Shown: piece by piece, positions 40,644 to 49,864 of the stretch
Position numbering within the stretch: position 1 is the first letter of the stretch
Layout: the number at the start of each line of letters is the position of its first letter
DNA from: Methylocapsa palsarum
GTDB taxonomy: Bacteria; Pseudomonadota; Alphaproteobacteria; Rhizobiales; Beijerinckiaceae
Length of the DNA stretch: 64,000 bases
NCBI RefSeq assembly: GCF_900114285.1
Contig: NZ_FOSN01000002.1
Coordinates: 248,001 to 312,000, forward strand
Direction: 5' to 3'
Notes under the pieces: generated by a model
What the model saw: only the letters and a program-made list of their open reading frames with translations
The model's database searches: none
Told to the model about the DNA's origin: nothing
Made by a program: the position numbers and the translations under genes

Positions 40644-41933
40644 GTGCTTGAACTCCTCGTCGCCGCCTGTCTGATCGCGCTTAACGGCGTGCTCTCCCTT
40701 TCCGAGCTCGCTATCGTCTCGGCCCGCAAGTCTCGTCTTAAGACGATGATCGACTCCGGCAGGGCCGGCGCGACGACGGCCCTCCGCCTGTCCGAGACTC
40801 CCGGCCGGTTTCTCTCGACGGTGCAGATCGGCATCACCCTCGTCGGCGTTCTCGCCGGCGCGTTTTCCGGCGCGGCGCTCGGCGCCAATGTGACGGCCTG
40901 GCTGCGTCAGCAAGGCCTTTCGGAATGGATGGCCGATCCGCTCGGCTATGGACTGGTGCTCGGATTGATCACTTATTTCTCCGTGGTTGTCGGCGAACTT
41001 GCCCCCAAACATCTTGCGCTGCGCGACCCGGAGGCCATCGCATGCGTCATCGCGCCGCCGATGGAGGCGGTCTCGCGGTTCGCCTCGCCCCTCGTGTGGC
41101 TGCTCGACGCATCGACGAGGATCGTTTTGTGGTTGTTTGGCCAGCCCGAGGAGCCGGACAACGCGGTGACCGAACAGGAAATCAAGTCTCTCGTCGCCGA
41201 AGCCGCAACCGCCGGCGTCATCGAAGGCGAGGAACACCGCATGATATCCGGCGTCCTGCGTCTCGGCGACCGCGCCGTGCGGGCGGTGATGACGCCCCGA
41301 AGAGAGGTCGAATGGCTCGACGTCACCAAGCCTGTGGCGGCTCTGCGCGAAGCCTTGCGCGCGACGGAACATTCCCGCCTGCCGGTGAGCGAGGGCGAGC
41401 GCGACGAAATGATCGGCGTCGTCGAGGTGCGCGAACTGCTGAACGCGGCGCTGGCCGGTGATCCGCTGGACGTCAGGGCGCATGTTCGGCAGGCGCCGGT
41501 GGTGCCCGACACATTGGACGCGCTCGGCGTCCTGAACGTCCTGCGCGAGACGGCGGTGCCGATGGCGCTCGTTCATGACGAATACGGACATTTCGAGGGC
41601 CTCGTGACGCCTGCCGACATCCTTGACGCCATCGCCGGAGCGTTCCGCTCGGACGAAGATCTCGATGGACCCGAGGCGGTGCGACGGGAGGATGGCTCGT
41701 GGCTCATCTCCGGCTCGATGCCCGTCGATGAAATGGCGGAGACGCTTTTTCTCGACCTGCCGCACAAGCGCGACTACCAGACCGCGGCAGGCTTCGTCAT
41801 CGGCTATTTGCATCACATGCCGGCGACCGGCGAATATTTTGACGCCTATGGGTGGCGTTTCGAAGTCGTTGACCTCGACGGTCTGCGCGTCGATAAAATT
41901 CTGGCGCGCCGTCTGACGAATGGGAACGGTTGA
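40644..41933 (+). CDS. CorC/HlyC-type CNNM transporter-like protein
   Basis: 429 residues from a GTG start. N-terminal DUF21 membrane domain with 3-4 segments (LIALNGVLSLSELAIVSARKSRL, GELAPKHLALR), a tandem CBS pair (about residues 200-330; VMTPRREVEWLD, VHDEYGHFEGLVTPADILDAI), and a C-terminal transporter-associated domain (YQTAAGFVIGYLHHMPATGEYF). The family is linked to Mg/Co efflux, or in some bacteria to a hemolysin-like phenotype. Downstream neighbour on the same strand is the PfpI-like gene. Confidence 0.88.
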   Translation: MLELLVAACLIALNGVLSLSELAIVSARKSRLKTMIDSGRAGATTALRLSETPGRFLSTVQIGITLVGVLAGAFSGAALGANVTAWLRQQGLSEWMADPLGYGLVLGLITYFSVVVGELAPKHLALRDPEAIACVIAPPMEAVSRFASPLVWLLDASTRIVLWLFGQPEEPDNAVTEQEIKSLVAEAATAGVIEGEEHRMISGVLRLGDRAVRAVMTPRREVEWLDVTKPVAALREALRATEHSRLPVSEGERDEMIGVVEVRELLNAALAGDPLDVRAHVRQAPVVPDTLDALGVLNVLRETAVPMALVHDEYGHFEGLVTPADILDAIAGAFRSDEDLDGPEAVRREDGSWLISGSMPVDEMAETLFLDLPHKRDYQTAAGFVIGYLHHMPATGEYFDAYGWRFEVVDLDGLRVDKILARRLTNGNG

Positions 41934-41997
41934 GACAAACGCAAGTCGCAGCGGACCATCGCGGCCTCTCGACGAACAGGAATCAGAAGGAACGTCA

Positions 41998-42684
41998 ATG
42001 GCGGTCTCCATCGGCATCCTCATCTTTCCGGACGTGCAGCAGCTCGACGTGACCGGACCGTTCGAGGTCTTTGCGAGCTGGCCGGAGGCGAAGGTTCTGC
42101 TGATCTGGAAAACGCTCGATCCCGTCGCGTCTACGACCGGGTTGCGGCTTCAGCCGACTTCGACGTTTGAAACCTGCGGACAGATCGACGTCCTCTGCGT
42201 CCCGGGCGGGCGCGGGATGAACCCGCTGCTTGTCGATGAGCAGGTCCTTGATTTCTTGCGCCGGCAGGCCGTCGGCGCGCGCTATGTGACGTCGGTCTGC
42301 ACCGGCGCGCTTGTTCTTGGAGCAGCGGGCCTTCTCAAGGGCAAGCGGGCCACGACGCATTGGGCGTTTCATGATCTGCTCGCGGCGTTCGGCGCCGTTC
42401 CGGAAGAAGGGAGAATCGTGCGCGATGGCGCCCTCATGACCGGCGGCGGCGTGACCGCGGGGATCGATTTCGCCCTGGCGCTCGTCGCCGAACTGGCGGG
42501 CAGGGCGGGCGCCGAGGAAATCCAGCTTGCTCTCGAATACGCGCCCGCGCCGCCCTTCCAGGCGGGATCGCCGCGCACGGCGCCCGAGCCGGTCCTGGCC
42601 GCCGTGCTCGAGCGGATGGCGCCGTTACGGGCGGAGCGTCGAAAGCTGGTCGAGATCGCCGTGAAGCGGCTGGCGAGCGGATGA
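41998..42684 (+). CDS. DJ-1/PfpI family protein
   Basis: 228 residues. GILIFPDVQQLDVTGPFEVF at the start and the nucleophile elbow SVCTGALVLGAAGLLKGKRATTHW, with the conserved Cys, place it in the isonitrile-hydratase/AraC-like GATase-1 branch. Substrate is unknown. It ends exactly where the photolyase gene ends on the other strand (stop codons abut). Confidence 0.88.
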   Translation: MAVSIGILIFPDVQQLDVTGPFEVFASWPEAKVLLIWKTLDPVASTTGLRLQPTSTFETCGQIDVLCVPGGRGMNPLLVDEQVLDFLRRQAVGARYVTSVCTGALVLGAAGLLKGKRATTHWAFHDLLAAFGAVPEEGRIVRDGALMTGGGVTAGIDFALALVAELAGRAGAEEIQLALEYAPAPPFQAGSPRTAPEPVLAAVLERMAPLRAERRKLVEIAVKRLASG

Positions 42685-44160
42685 TCAGCCCTTGATCGCC
42701 TCGAACGCCGCCAGCGCGTCGGCGCGCGCCTTTGCGTGATCCACAATCGGCGCCGGGTATGTCTTCCCAAGCGTCACCCCCGCCTTGCGCAACACGTCGG
42801 TCGGCGCGAGCCAGGGTTTGTGAATCCATCGATCCGGCATCGCCGCGAGTTCGGGAACATGGCGGCGGACATAGACGCCCGAAGAGTCGAACTTCTCGCC
42901 CTGAAGCACCGGGTTGAAGACCCGGAAATAGGGCGCGGCGTCGGCGCCGCTTCCCGCCACCCATTGCCAGTTCATCGGATTGTTCGCCGGGTCGGCGTCG
43001 CAGAGCGTGTCCCAGAACCATTTCTCGCCGATCCGCCAGTCGACGAGCAGATGCTTGACGAGGAACGACGCCGCGACCATCCGGACGCGGTTGTGCATGT
43101 AGCCGGTGGTCCAGAGTTCGCGCATCCCGGCGTCGACGACGGGGTAGCCGGTGCGGCCCAGGCGCCAGGCGCGAAGCGCGGTTTTCGAGGGGCTGCGCCA
43201 GGGCATGGCGTCGAACCGCGGGTTGATGTTCGTCTCCGCCGCGCCGGGATGGCGGAACAGCAGGTGGTAGTCAAACTCCCGCCAGCCGATCTCGGCCAGA
43301 AATTTTTCGGCGCCTCTCGCTGAGCCGGGCGTTTCCTGCTCCGCCCAGCGGACACCGGCGAGGATCTGACGCGGCGAGATTTCGCCAAAGCGCAGATGGG
43401 GCGACAGATGCGAGGTCGCGGCGGCGCCAAGGTCGTCGCGGGCGGCGGCGTAGTTTTCAAGGCCATTCGCCAGAAAGGCGGTCAATCGCGCCTGCGCGCC
43501 GCGCTCGCCGGGCGTCCAGGTTTCCCTCAAGCCCGAGGCCCAATCTGGCCGCGTCGGCAAAAGCGCCAGATCGGCGAGGTCGATCCGGTCCGGCCCGCCG
43601 GACGGGCAGGGGGCGCAGGAGATGTCCTTTGGCGAGGGGAGGGGCGCGGCGGGCTCGGGCATCGCCCGCGCGGCGCGCCAATAAGGCGAATAGACCTCGA
43701 AACCGCCGCCGGATTTCTTTTCAAGCTCCCACGGCTCGTGCAAGAGCTGGCCCTTGAAGCTCGCGGCGCGCGCGCCCGCCGCGGTCAGGGCCGCCTTGAT
43801 GTTCGCATCCGCCGCGATTTCGGCGCCGCCGTAGCGGCGCGTCCAGAAGACGGCGCCGGCGCGGGATTTCTGAGCCAGAGCGGGCAGGATCGTTTCCGCC
43901 GCTCCGCGAAACAGATCGAGCCGTCCGCCGCGCGCCGCGATGTCCTGTCCCAGCGCCGCAAGAGAATGATGCAGCCACCAGCGCGAAGCGCCGCCAGGCT
44001 TGCGCATTCCCGCGGTCTCTTCGTCGAACACATAGACGCAAAGAAGAGGCGCCCCCGAAGCGTGCGCCTCGCGCAGCGCCGGATTGTCGGCAAGCCGCAG
44101 ATCGTCGCGAAACCAGAGGATGGCGGGTTCTGCAATGGCGCGTGCGGGCGTTTTGGTCAT
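42685..44160 (-). CDS. phrB: deoxyribodipyrimidine photolyase
   Basis: 491-residue class I CPD photolyase that repairs UV dimers with blue light. N-terminal antenna domain (ILWFRDDLRLADNPAL) and C-terminal FAD domain (TSHLSPHLRFGEISPRQ, EIGWREFDYHLLFRHP, LRAWRLGRTGYPVVDAGMREL, DPANNPMNWQWVAGSG). The Trp residues of the electron-transfer chain appear to be present. The ATG at 44160 is clear; open codons further upstream lie over guaA and are not coding. Confidence 0.95.
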   Translation of the reverse strand: MTKTPARAIAEPAILWFRDDLRLADNPALREAHASGAPLLCVYVFDEETAGMRKPGGASRWWLHHSLAALGQDIAARGGRLDLFRGAAETILPALAQKSRAGAVFWTRRYGGAEIAADANIKAALTAAGARAASFKGQLLHEPWELEKKSGGGFEVYSPYWRAARAMPEPAAPLPSPKDISCAPCPSGGPDRIDLADLALLPTRPDWASGLRETWTPGERGAQARLTAFLANGLENYAAARDDLGAAATSHLSPHLRFGEISPRQILAGVRWAEQETPGSARGAEKFLAEIGWREFDYHLLFRHPGAAETNINPRFDAMPWRSPSKTALRAWRLGRTGYPVVDAGMRELWTTGYMHNRVRMVAASFLVKHLLVDWRIGEKWFWDTLCDADPANNPMNWQWVAGSGADAAPYFRVFNPVLQGEKFDSSGVYVRRHVPELAAMPDRWIHKPWLAPTDVLRKAGVTLGKTYPAPIVDHAKARADALAAFEAIKG

Positions 44161-44391
44161 TCCGGACTCGGAAATTCGACGCGATAGGGTTGAATAGTCC
44201 TCGATTACGTAACCATTCCTGACCCGGATTTCAGCTGCGGCCATGACGGCCGCGCGATAAGCCGCACAAAATCGCCGGTCGCGAGCGGCGCTGGCCGCCG
44301 TATATGGCCTCAGGCCTTTTCCGCGTCGCAAACCTTGCGCGCCCTCGCCCAATCCCCTACTCGAAGACATCACCAACGAGGATGCGCTGAA

Positions 44392-45990
44392 TTGACCGAC
44401 GATGGTCTGCACGATGAAATCGCCGGGCGGCACGACAAGGTTCTCATCGTCGATTTCGGCTCGCAAGTGACTCAATTGATCGCAAGGCGGGTCCGCGAGG
44501 CGGGCGTCTATTGCGAGATTGCGCCGTTCCAGTCGGCGGAAGCCGCCTTCGCGGCGCTGACGCCCAAGGCGGTGATTCTGTCGGGCGGGCCGAACTCCGT
44601 CCATGACGAGGGCGCGCCGCGCGCGCCGGACGCGCTCTTCGACGCCGGCGTGCCGGTGCTTGGCATCTGCTACGGCGAACAGGTGATGGCGCTCCAGCTG
44701 GGCGGCAAGGTCGCGCCGGGACGCCACCGCGAATTCGGCCGCGCCGAGGTCGAGGTTCGCGCCGCAAGCGCCCTCTTTGAGGGCGTCTGGACCCTTGCGG
44801 CGCGCTATCCCGTCTGGATGAGCCATGGCGACGCCGTGACCGAACTCCCGCCGGGCTTTTCCGTCATCGCGGCCTCGGCCAGCGCGCCGATGGCGGCGAT
44901 CGCAAACGAGGCGCGTCGCTTCTATGGCGTGCAGTTTCATCTTGAAGTGATGCACACGCCGGACGGCGCGAAGCTGTTGTCGAATTTCGTGCACAAGATC
45001 GCAGGCTTGCGCGCCGACTGGACCATGGGCGCGTTCCGCGGTGAGGCCATCGCCGCGATCCGACGCAAGGTGGGCGATGGTCGGGTGCTGTGCGGATTGT
45101 CGGGCGGGGTCGATTCCGCAGTCGCCGCCGTGCTGATCCACGAGGCGATCGGCGACCGTCTGACCTGTGTCTTCGTCGATCATGGCCTGTTGCGCCTCGG
45201 CGAGGCGGAGGAGGTGGTCGGCCTCTTTCGAGACCATTACAACATCCCGCTCGTGCACGCGCAGGCTCAGGCGCTTTTTCTCGATGCGCTCGCCGGCGTT
45301 TCGGACCCGGAGGAAAAACGCAAGATCATCGGGCGCCTGTTCGTTTCGACCTTCGAGGCGGAGGCGAAAAAGATCGCCGCCGACGGAAGGGGCGCGCCAG
45401 AATTCCTCGCTCAGGGCACGTTGTATCCCGATGTGATCGAAAGCGTCTCGTTCAGCGGCGGTCCCTCCGTCACCATCAAGTCGCATCACAATGTCGGTGG
45501 GCTGCCCGAACGCATGAACATGAAGCTCGTCGAGCCCTTGCGCGAATTGTTCAAGGACGAGGTGCGTGAACTCGGCCGTGAACTGGGTCTGCCGGAGGCG
45601 TTCGTGCGCCGGCATCCTTTTCCGGGTCCGGGCCTCGCGATCCGCTGCCCCGGCGGAATCACGCCGGAAAAACTCGAGATTTTACGTCAGGCCGACGCGA
45701 TCTATCTCGACGAGATCAAGAAGGCCGGCCTCTACGATGACATCTGGCAGGCGTTCGCGGTGCTGCTGCCGGTGCAGACGGTCGGGGTCATGGGCGACGG
45801 GCGGACCTACGAATTCGTCTGCGCCTTGCGCGCGGTCACCTCGGTCGACGGGATGACGGCCGATTTCTTCCCCTTCGACATGGCGTTTCTCGGCCGCGCG
45901 GCGACAAGGATCATCAACGAGGTCAAGGGTGTCAACAGGGTCGTGTACGACGTAACCAGCAAGCCGCCGGGAACAATCGAGTGGGAATGA
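44392..45990 (+). CDS. guaA: GMP synthase (glutamine-hydrolysing)
   Basis: 532 residues from a TTG start; XMP to GMP. The class I amidotransferase domain shows [24 protein letters not shown] with the nucleophile Cys, and the His/Glu pair. That pair reads VQFHLEV, where nearly all members have FHPEV, so Pro is replaced by Leu while the catalytic His and Glu are kept. The PP-loop domain has [11 protein letters not shown], and the dimer domain ends KPPGTIEWE. The ICE is inserted at the 3' end of this gene, leaving the reading frame intact. Confidence 0.96.
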   Translation: MTDDGLHDEIAGRHDKVLIVDFGSQVTQLIARRVREAGVYCEIAPFQSAEAAFAALTPKAVILSGGPNSVHDEGAPRAPDALFDAGVPVLGICYGEQVMALQLGGKVAPGRHREFGRAEVEVRAASALFEGVWTLAARYPVWMSHGDAVTELPPGFSVIAASASAPMAAIANEARRFYGVQFHLEVMHTPDGAKLLSNFVHKIAGLRADWTMGAFRGEAIAAIRRKVGDGRVLCGLSGGVDSAVAAVLIHEAIGDRLTCVFVDHGLLRLGEAEEVVGLFRDHYNIPLVHAQAQALFLDALAGVSDPEEKRKIIGRLFVSTFEAEAKKIAADGRGAPEFLAQGTLYPDVIESVSFSGGPSVTIKSHHNVGGLPERMNMKLVEPLRELFKDEVRELGRELGLPEAFVRRHPFPGPGLAIRCPGGITPEKLEILRQADAIYLDEIKKAGLYDDIWQAFAVLLPVQTVGVMGDGRTYEFVCALRAVTSVDGMTADFFPFDMAFLGRAATRIINEVKGVNRVVYDVTSKPPGTIEWE

Positions 45991-46000
45991 TTCAGGCCCA
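45961..46000 (+). mobile_element. probable attL at guaA 3' end
   Basis: The last ~30 bases of guaA followed by foreign, A/T-richer DNA and a P4-type integrase gene 318 bases on. The 3' end of guaA is a known integration site for genomic islands whose integrases resemble this one. The exact core cannot be defined because the opposite junction was not found in the window. Confidence 0.6.
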
Positions 46001-46105
46001 TCCGACCGTATCCAAATCTACGCTAAAGTACGGCATAAGTCAAGGAAAAATAAGAATAAACCTTCCGACGTCTATCGGGGTCTATCGCGGGGTTAGCGTC
46101 GCAAA

Positions 46106-46262
46106 TGACGGACCTTCTGACGGACCCGACAAACTTGCTGTCAATGCAAAATAAAGATACCGTCAGCAGTATGAAGGCCGCTGACGGACTTTTTTGGATG
46201 GTATATCCCTGAAATAAAAGGGAAAAATGTGGTCCAGATGGCGTCAAAATGACCTGACGGAC
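46106..46262 (+). repeat. TGACGGAC repeats next to the integrase
   Basis: TGACGGAC occurs four times in 157 bases (46106, 46118, 46182, 46255), three of them as CTGACGGAC, between the att site and the integrase gene. Clustered direct repeats in this place are what integrase arm-binding sites look like. A/T content is higher than in the neighbours. Confidence 0.6.
46160..46195 (+). terminator. terminator-like hairpin inside ICE left end
   Basis: CCGTCAGC / GCTGACGG stem (46160-46167 and 46180-46187) with a 12-base loop, followed by ACTTTTTT. It could stop guaA readthrough into the integrase; one arm is also one of the TGACGGAC repeats. Confidence 0.65.
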
Positions 46263-46307
46263 ATTTCAGCGGCTTTCCTCCGTCTTTGCCTATTCCGGGA
46301 GAGGAAA

Positions 46308-47560
46308 ATGCTGACCGATACCGCGCTTAAGGCGCTGAAACCTCAAGAGAAAAAATACAAGGTGACGGACCGTGACGGTATGTACGTCCTCGTTCATGCC
46401 GACAGGGGCTATCACCTTCCGCTATGACTACCGCCTCAACGGTCGCCGTGAGACGCTCATCATTGGTCGATATGGCCGGGCTGGCGTTTCGCTTGCGCGA
46501 GCCCGGGAAAAGCTGATCGATGCACAACGCGCAATCCAGGAGGGGCGCTCACCAGGAGAAGCAACGGGACAAGCGGCGCTTAAAGGAGGCGAAGAGCTTC
46601 GGTGAGTTCGGCGAGCGCTGGTTTCAGGAAGCGCGGATGGCGGACAGCACAAAGGCCATGCGTCGGGCCATATTCGAGCGCGATATTCTGCCAAAGTTCC
46701 GCAGTAGGTTGCTCACTGAGATCACGCCAGACGATCTCCGAGCGATGTGTGCGAAGGTAAAGGAGCGTGGCGCGCCAGCGACAGCAGTCCACGTCCGGGA
46801 CATTGTGAAGCTCATTTTTGGCTTTGCGATCCTGCATGGGGAGAAGGTCGCCAACCCGGCCGAGGAGGTTGGACCGGCGTCGATCGCGACGTTTGTCCCG
46901 AAAGATCGCTCTTTGTCGCCGTCCGAGATCCGCGACATGCTCGGGCAGCTGGAGCACGTCCCTACGCTGCCGACAATCCGGCTTGGGATGAAGCTGATCC
47001 TGATCACCATGGTCCGCAAAAGCGAGCTGCAAGACGCTGTTTGGGATGAGGTTGATTTTGAAAACGCCGTCTGGTCGATCCCGAAGGAGCGTATGAAGCG
47101 GTCCAAAGCGCACAACGTCTATCTGCCCCAGCAAGCCATCGACATAATGATCGCGCTGAAAACCTGCGCCGGAAATTCAAGGTATCTTCTGCCCTCCCGC
47201 TACGACGCGGACGCACCCATGTCGCGGGCGACCTTCAACCGGATCACGACGGCTGTCGTGGTCCGTGCCAAGAAGGAGGGGTTGCCGTTGGAATCGTTCA
47301 CGGTTCACGATCTTCGCCGGACCGGTTCGACCCTCCTGAATGAGCTGGGTTTCAATAGCGACTGGATCGAGAAATGCCTGGCTCATGAGGATGGCCGCTC
47401 ATCACGGGGCATCTATAACAAGGCCGAATACGAACATCAGCGGCGCCATATGATGCAGGAGTGGGCGAACCTTATCGATGCCTGGGCCGGTGGCCGGAAA
47501 TACAGCCCGACGCTCTATCCGCCATCGATGGACCTACTCACGCCGGAGCCTAATGTTTGA
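46308..47560 (+). pseudogene. P4-type tyrosine integrase, two frameshifts
   Basis: Reading in the right frames gives an integrase of ~415 residues: MLTDTALKALKP...DRDGMYVLV in frame one; after a shift near 46391-46396, MPTGAITFRYDYRLNGRRETL...EGRSP in the next; after another near 46548-46556, QEKQRDKRRLKEAKSFGEFG to the end in the third. The catalytic set is intact in the last part (Arg in MVRKSE, HxxR in VHDLRR, His in CLAHED, Tyr in GIYNK). Each shift looks like one extra base (or two lost). Without recoding or sequencing error the enzyme is dead, although the C-terminal 346 residues remain open. Confidence 0.85.
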
Positions 47561-47639
47561 CCGAACGGGCGGCGGACGAGCCGCCGGCCGGTTCTTTCGC
47601 GCGGGAAGGCTTTCCCCTCCCATGTGATTTGTGATAAAA

Positions 47640-47667
47640 CCTCTGCTATAAATTTGGAGTGCAGAGG
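47640..47667. promoter_or_regulatory. inverted repeat before abiEi
   Basis: CCTCTGC (47640-47646) / GCAGAGG (47661-47667) with a TATAAA-like -10 between and the GAGGAG ribosome site inside the right arm. AbiEi antitoxins are known to repress their own promoter at inverted repeats, so this is a likely operator; the hairpin could also hide the ribosome site in RNA. Confidence 0.5.
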
Positions 47668-47682
47668 AGTTGTCACCCATTG

Positions 47683-48303
47683 ATGCCGTCAACAAGCGCC
47701 CAACGGACCCGCGCTCTCGATCTCCTGACTGCCCGGGGAATGCTCCGGCTTAAGGATTTCGTGGCCGAAGGCATCGGACCGGAGACGCTGGCGCGTCTTG
47801 TCCGGGAAGGCGCGGTCGTGCGCCCGGCGCGGGGGCTCTATCAGCTTCCCGATGCGCAAGTCGAGGCCGCCCATACGCTTGCTGAAGCTGCGGCCCTGGT
47901 TCCCAAGGGCATCGTCTGCCTGACGTCGGCGCTTCAATATCACGAGATGACGCTCCAGATGCCGGCCGCCGTGTGGATGGCGATCGAGCGAACCGCGTGG
48001 CGGCCAAAGATTGACTATCCGCGCATCAGGTTCGTGCGCTTCACCGGGGATTCTCTGGCGGACGGCGTCGTACGTCATCGTATCGAGGGGGTAGAGGTCC
48101 CCATTACAGACCCGGCGAGGACGATCGTCGACTGTTTCCGCTATCGCGCTAAAGTTGGCCTCGACGTGGCTATGGAAGGGCTGCGGGAGGGCCTTCGCCG
48201 TCGGCGATGCACGCCTGATGAACTCTGGCGCTACGCACGCAAGGCGAGGGTCTGGTCGGTGATGCGTCCCTATGTCGAAGCGATGGTGTCCGATGCCGCG
48301 TGA
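47683..48303 (+). CDS. abiEi: type IV antitoxin AbiEi
   Basis: 206 residues. An N-terminal winged-helix region (RALDLLTARGMLRLKDFVAEGIGPETLARLVREGAVVRPARGLY) and a C-terminal domain with ITDPARTIVDCFRYR and VGLDVAMEGLREGL match AbiEi antitoxins, which bind their own promoter and counter AbiEii. Start ATG at 47683 follows GAGGAG. It overlaps the toxin gene by 11 bases. Cargo of the ICE; such pairs stabilise mobile elements and can block phage. Confidence 0.87.
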   Translation: MPSTSAQRTRALDLLTARGMLRLKDFVAEGIGPETLARLVREGAVVRPARGLYQLPDAQVEAAHTLAEAAALVPKGIVCLTSALQYHEMTLQMPAAVWMAIERTAWRPKIDYPRIRFVRFTGDSLADGVVRHRIEGVEVPITDPARTIVDCFRYRAKVGLDVAMEGLREGLRRRRCTPDELWRYARKARVWSVMRPYVEAMVSDAA

Positions 48304-49213
48304 GCCCCGCAACATCGGCGCTTCTGTGCGGGCGCGCCTGCTGGATCTGGCGCGCGCCGAGAGGTCGGACTTTCAGGTCCTGCTTACACGCTATGCACTG
48401 GAACGTCTGCTCTACCGGTTGAGCGTTTCCGTGCATCGCGAGCGCTTCATCCTGAAAGGCGCGATGCTCTTCGTGACATGGGTCGCCGATCCGTTCCGGC
48501 CGACTCGCGATCTTGATCTGCTTGGCCACGGTGACAATGACGTGGGGGCCATCGCCGATACCTTCCGCTCCATCTGTGCCGAGCCAGTCGCCGACGATGG
48601 CGTGGACTTTGATGGCGCTGGTTTGCACGCCGCGCCGATTCGTGAGGAGGTCGAATATGGCGGTGTGCGGGTGCGCACGACGGCGACGATTGCCGGAGCG
48701 CGCGTGCCGATTCAGGTCGATGTCGGCTTCGGCGATGCGGTAACGCCTGCGCCGGTCGAGATTGATTATCCGACGTTGCTGGACAACCCCGCGCCGCACC
48801 TCCGTGCCTATCCCGTGGAGACGGTGGTCGCTGAAAAGTTCGAAGCCCTGACGTCGCTCGGAATCGCGAACAGTCGGCTCAAGGACTTCTACGATCTTTG
48901 GCTGATTGCCCAGACGTTTGAATTTCGCCAGGGCGGCTTGGTCGCAGCCGTGCAGCGCACGTTTGATCGGCGCGGCACGCCGCTACCGCTCGATACACCG
49001 GTTGGACTGACCGACGAATTTGCGGCGGCGTGGGCTGCTCAATGGCGTGCCTTCCTCGGACGTGAGCGGATGGCCGCCGCGCCGGATGTTTTCGCCATGA
49101 TCATCGTGGATCTCCGAGGTTTTCTGATGCCTCTGGTCGTTAGCGATCCGCGTGGGGTATCTGTTTGGCCGCCTGGCGGCCCGTGGTCGTTGGGGGATAT
49201 GGTCGAAAAGTGA
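48293..49213 (+). CDS. abiEii: AbiEii nucleotidyltransferase toxin
   Basis: 306-residue DUF1814 protein. Nucleotidyltransferase core: ILKGAMLFVTW, then TRDLDLLG with the two metal Asp residues (about residues 73 and 75), a third acidic strand in PIQVDVGFGD, and VVAEKFEALTSLGIANSRLKDFYDL, the family signature. AbiEii/MenT-type toxins add nucleotides to tRNA or bind GTP and stop growth. Translationally coupled to the antitoxin by the gene overlap. Confidence 0.9.
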   Translation: MPREPRNIGASVRARLLDLARAERSDFQVLLTRYALERLLYRLSVSVHRERFILKGAMLFVTWVADPFRPTRDLDLLGHGDNDVGAIADTFRSICAEPVADDGVDFDGAGLHAAPIREEVEYGGVRVRTTATIAGARVPIQVDVGFGDAVTPAPVEIDYPTLLDNPAPHLRAYPVETVVAEKFEALTSLGIANSRLKDFYDLWLIAQTFEFRQGGLVAAVQRTFDRRGTPLPLDTPVGLTDEFAAAWAAQWRAFLGRERMAAAPDVFAMIIVDLRGFLMPLVVSDPRGVSVWPPGGPWSLGDMVEK

Positions 49214-49215
49214 AA

Positions 49216-49243
49216 ACTCAGACCCGAATTTAAGATTCTGAGT
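49216..49243 (+). terminator. possible terminator after abiEii
   Basis: ACTCAGA / TCTGAGT arms with a 14-base loop, three bases after the abiEii stop codon; a short T-rich stretch follows (CAGCCTTTTGG). The stem is only 7 bp, so this is tentative. Confidence 0.45.
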
Positions 49244-49381
49244 CAGCCTTTTGGTTTATTTGATATTTTTGCAAACTATTTAAAGCTCTCGTTCATGGAA
49301 GCGCACCGCACTTGGCTTCCTTGATCCGCCTTGGTAACGGCATCTATGTCACGACGCTCCACCTGCCTTCTATGGATCCAC

Positions 49382-49666
49382 TCATACCGTCACTGGGTGT
49401 TTGACGGGGCGGGATTTGCGCAATTGGACGTCGGGCGATGGTGCGCGTTTGACGGTTTTGGCTTTGGAGGCTTGCCTTCTGGCATCGAGCCATGCCTCGA
49501 CCTCCGCCAAATCCCAGACGACACACCGCGAGGTCAGGTTAAATCGCAATGGAAATTCGCCGCGACGTTCCATCTCGTAGATGGTCGTGTCCGCGAGGGG
49601 CACAATTTCGCGAAGTTGGTCCCGTCGAATCGTCTTCCTTTGCAACGGCTGCGTTTGTCTTGTCAT
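49382..49666 (-). CDS. AlpA-family excisionase/regulator
   Basis: 94-residue winged-helix protein. The core RRDQLREIVPLADTTIYEMERRGEFPLRFNLTSRCVVWDLAEVEAWLDARR is the AlpA/Phage_AlpA pattern, found in P4-like and ICE excisionases that bind the att region or activate the integrase. The tail is basic. It is likely the recombination directionality factor for this ICE. ATG at 49666 is preferred. Confidence 0.85.
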   Translation of the reverse strand: MTRQTQPLQRKTIRRDQLREIVPLADTTIYEMERRGEFPLRFNLTSRCVVWDLAEVEAWLDARRQASKAKTVKRAPSPDVQLRKSRPVKHPVTV

Positions 49667-49864
49667 CGCCAATCCTCTGCAAGCATCGATGAATGCATCC
49701 GATAGAAAGCGATAAACTGAAGATATTGAAGCAAGAAAATGTGTCGTAGTAGAGTGGGATAGTGCCGCGAGCACATAGGATGGCTAAAGGCAGCGCAGGA
49801 CACACAATTTTAACCGATAGGCTTTCGTCTGTATTGGGGCGAATCGAGAGGGAAGCGAGAACGA

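Noticed and set aside
42685-45615. A 976-codon open frame on the minus strand covering the photolyase and running through guaA
   Set aside because: Only the part up to 44160 is photolyase. The rest is antisense to guaA, whose protein is fully recognisable; high GC gives long shadow frames.
46391-46556. Programmed ribosomal frameshifting in the integrase
   Set aside because: No slippery heptamer or clear downstream structure at either shift; mutation or sequencing error is simpler.
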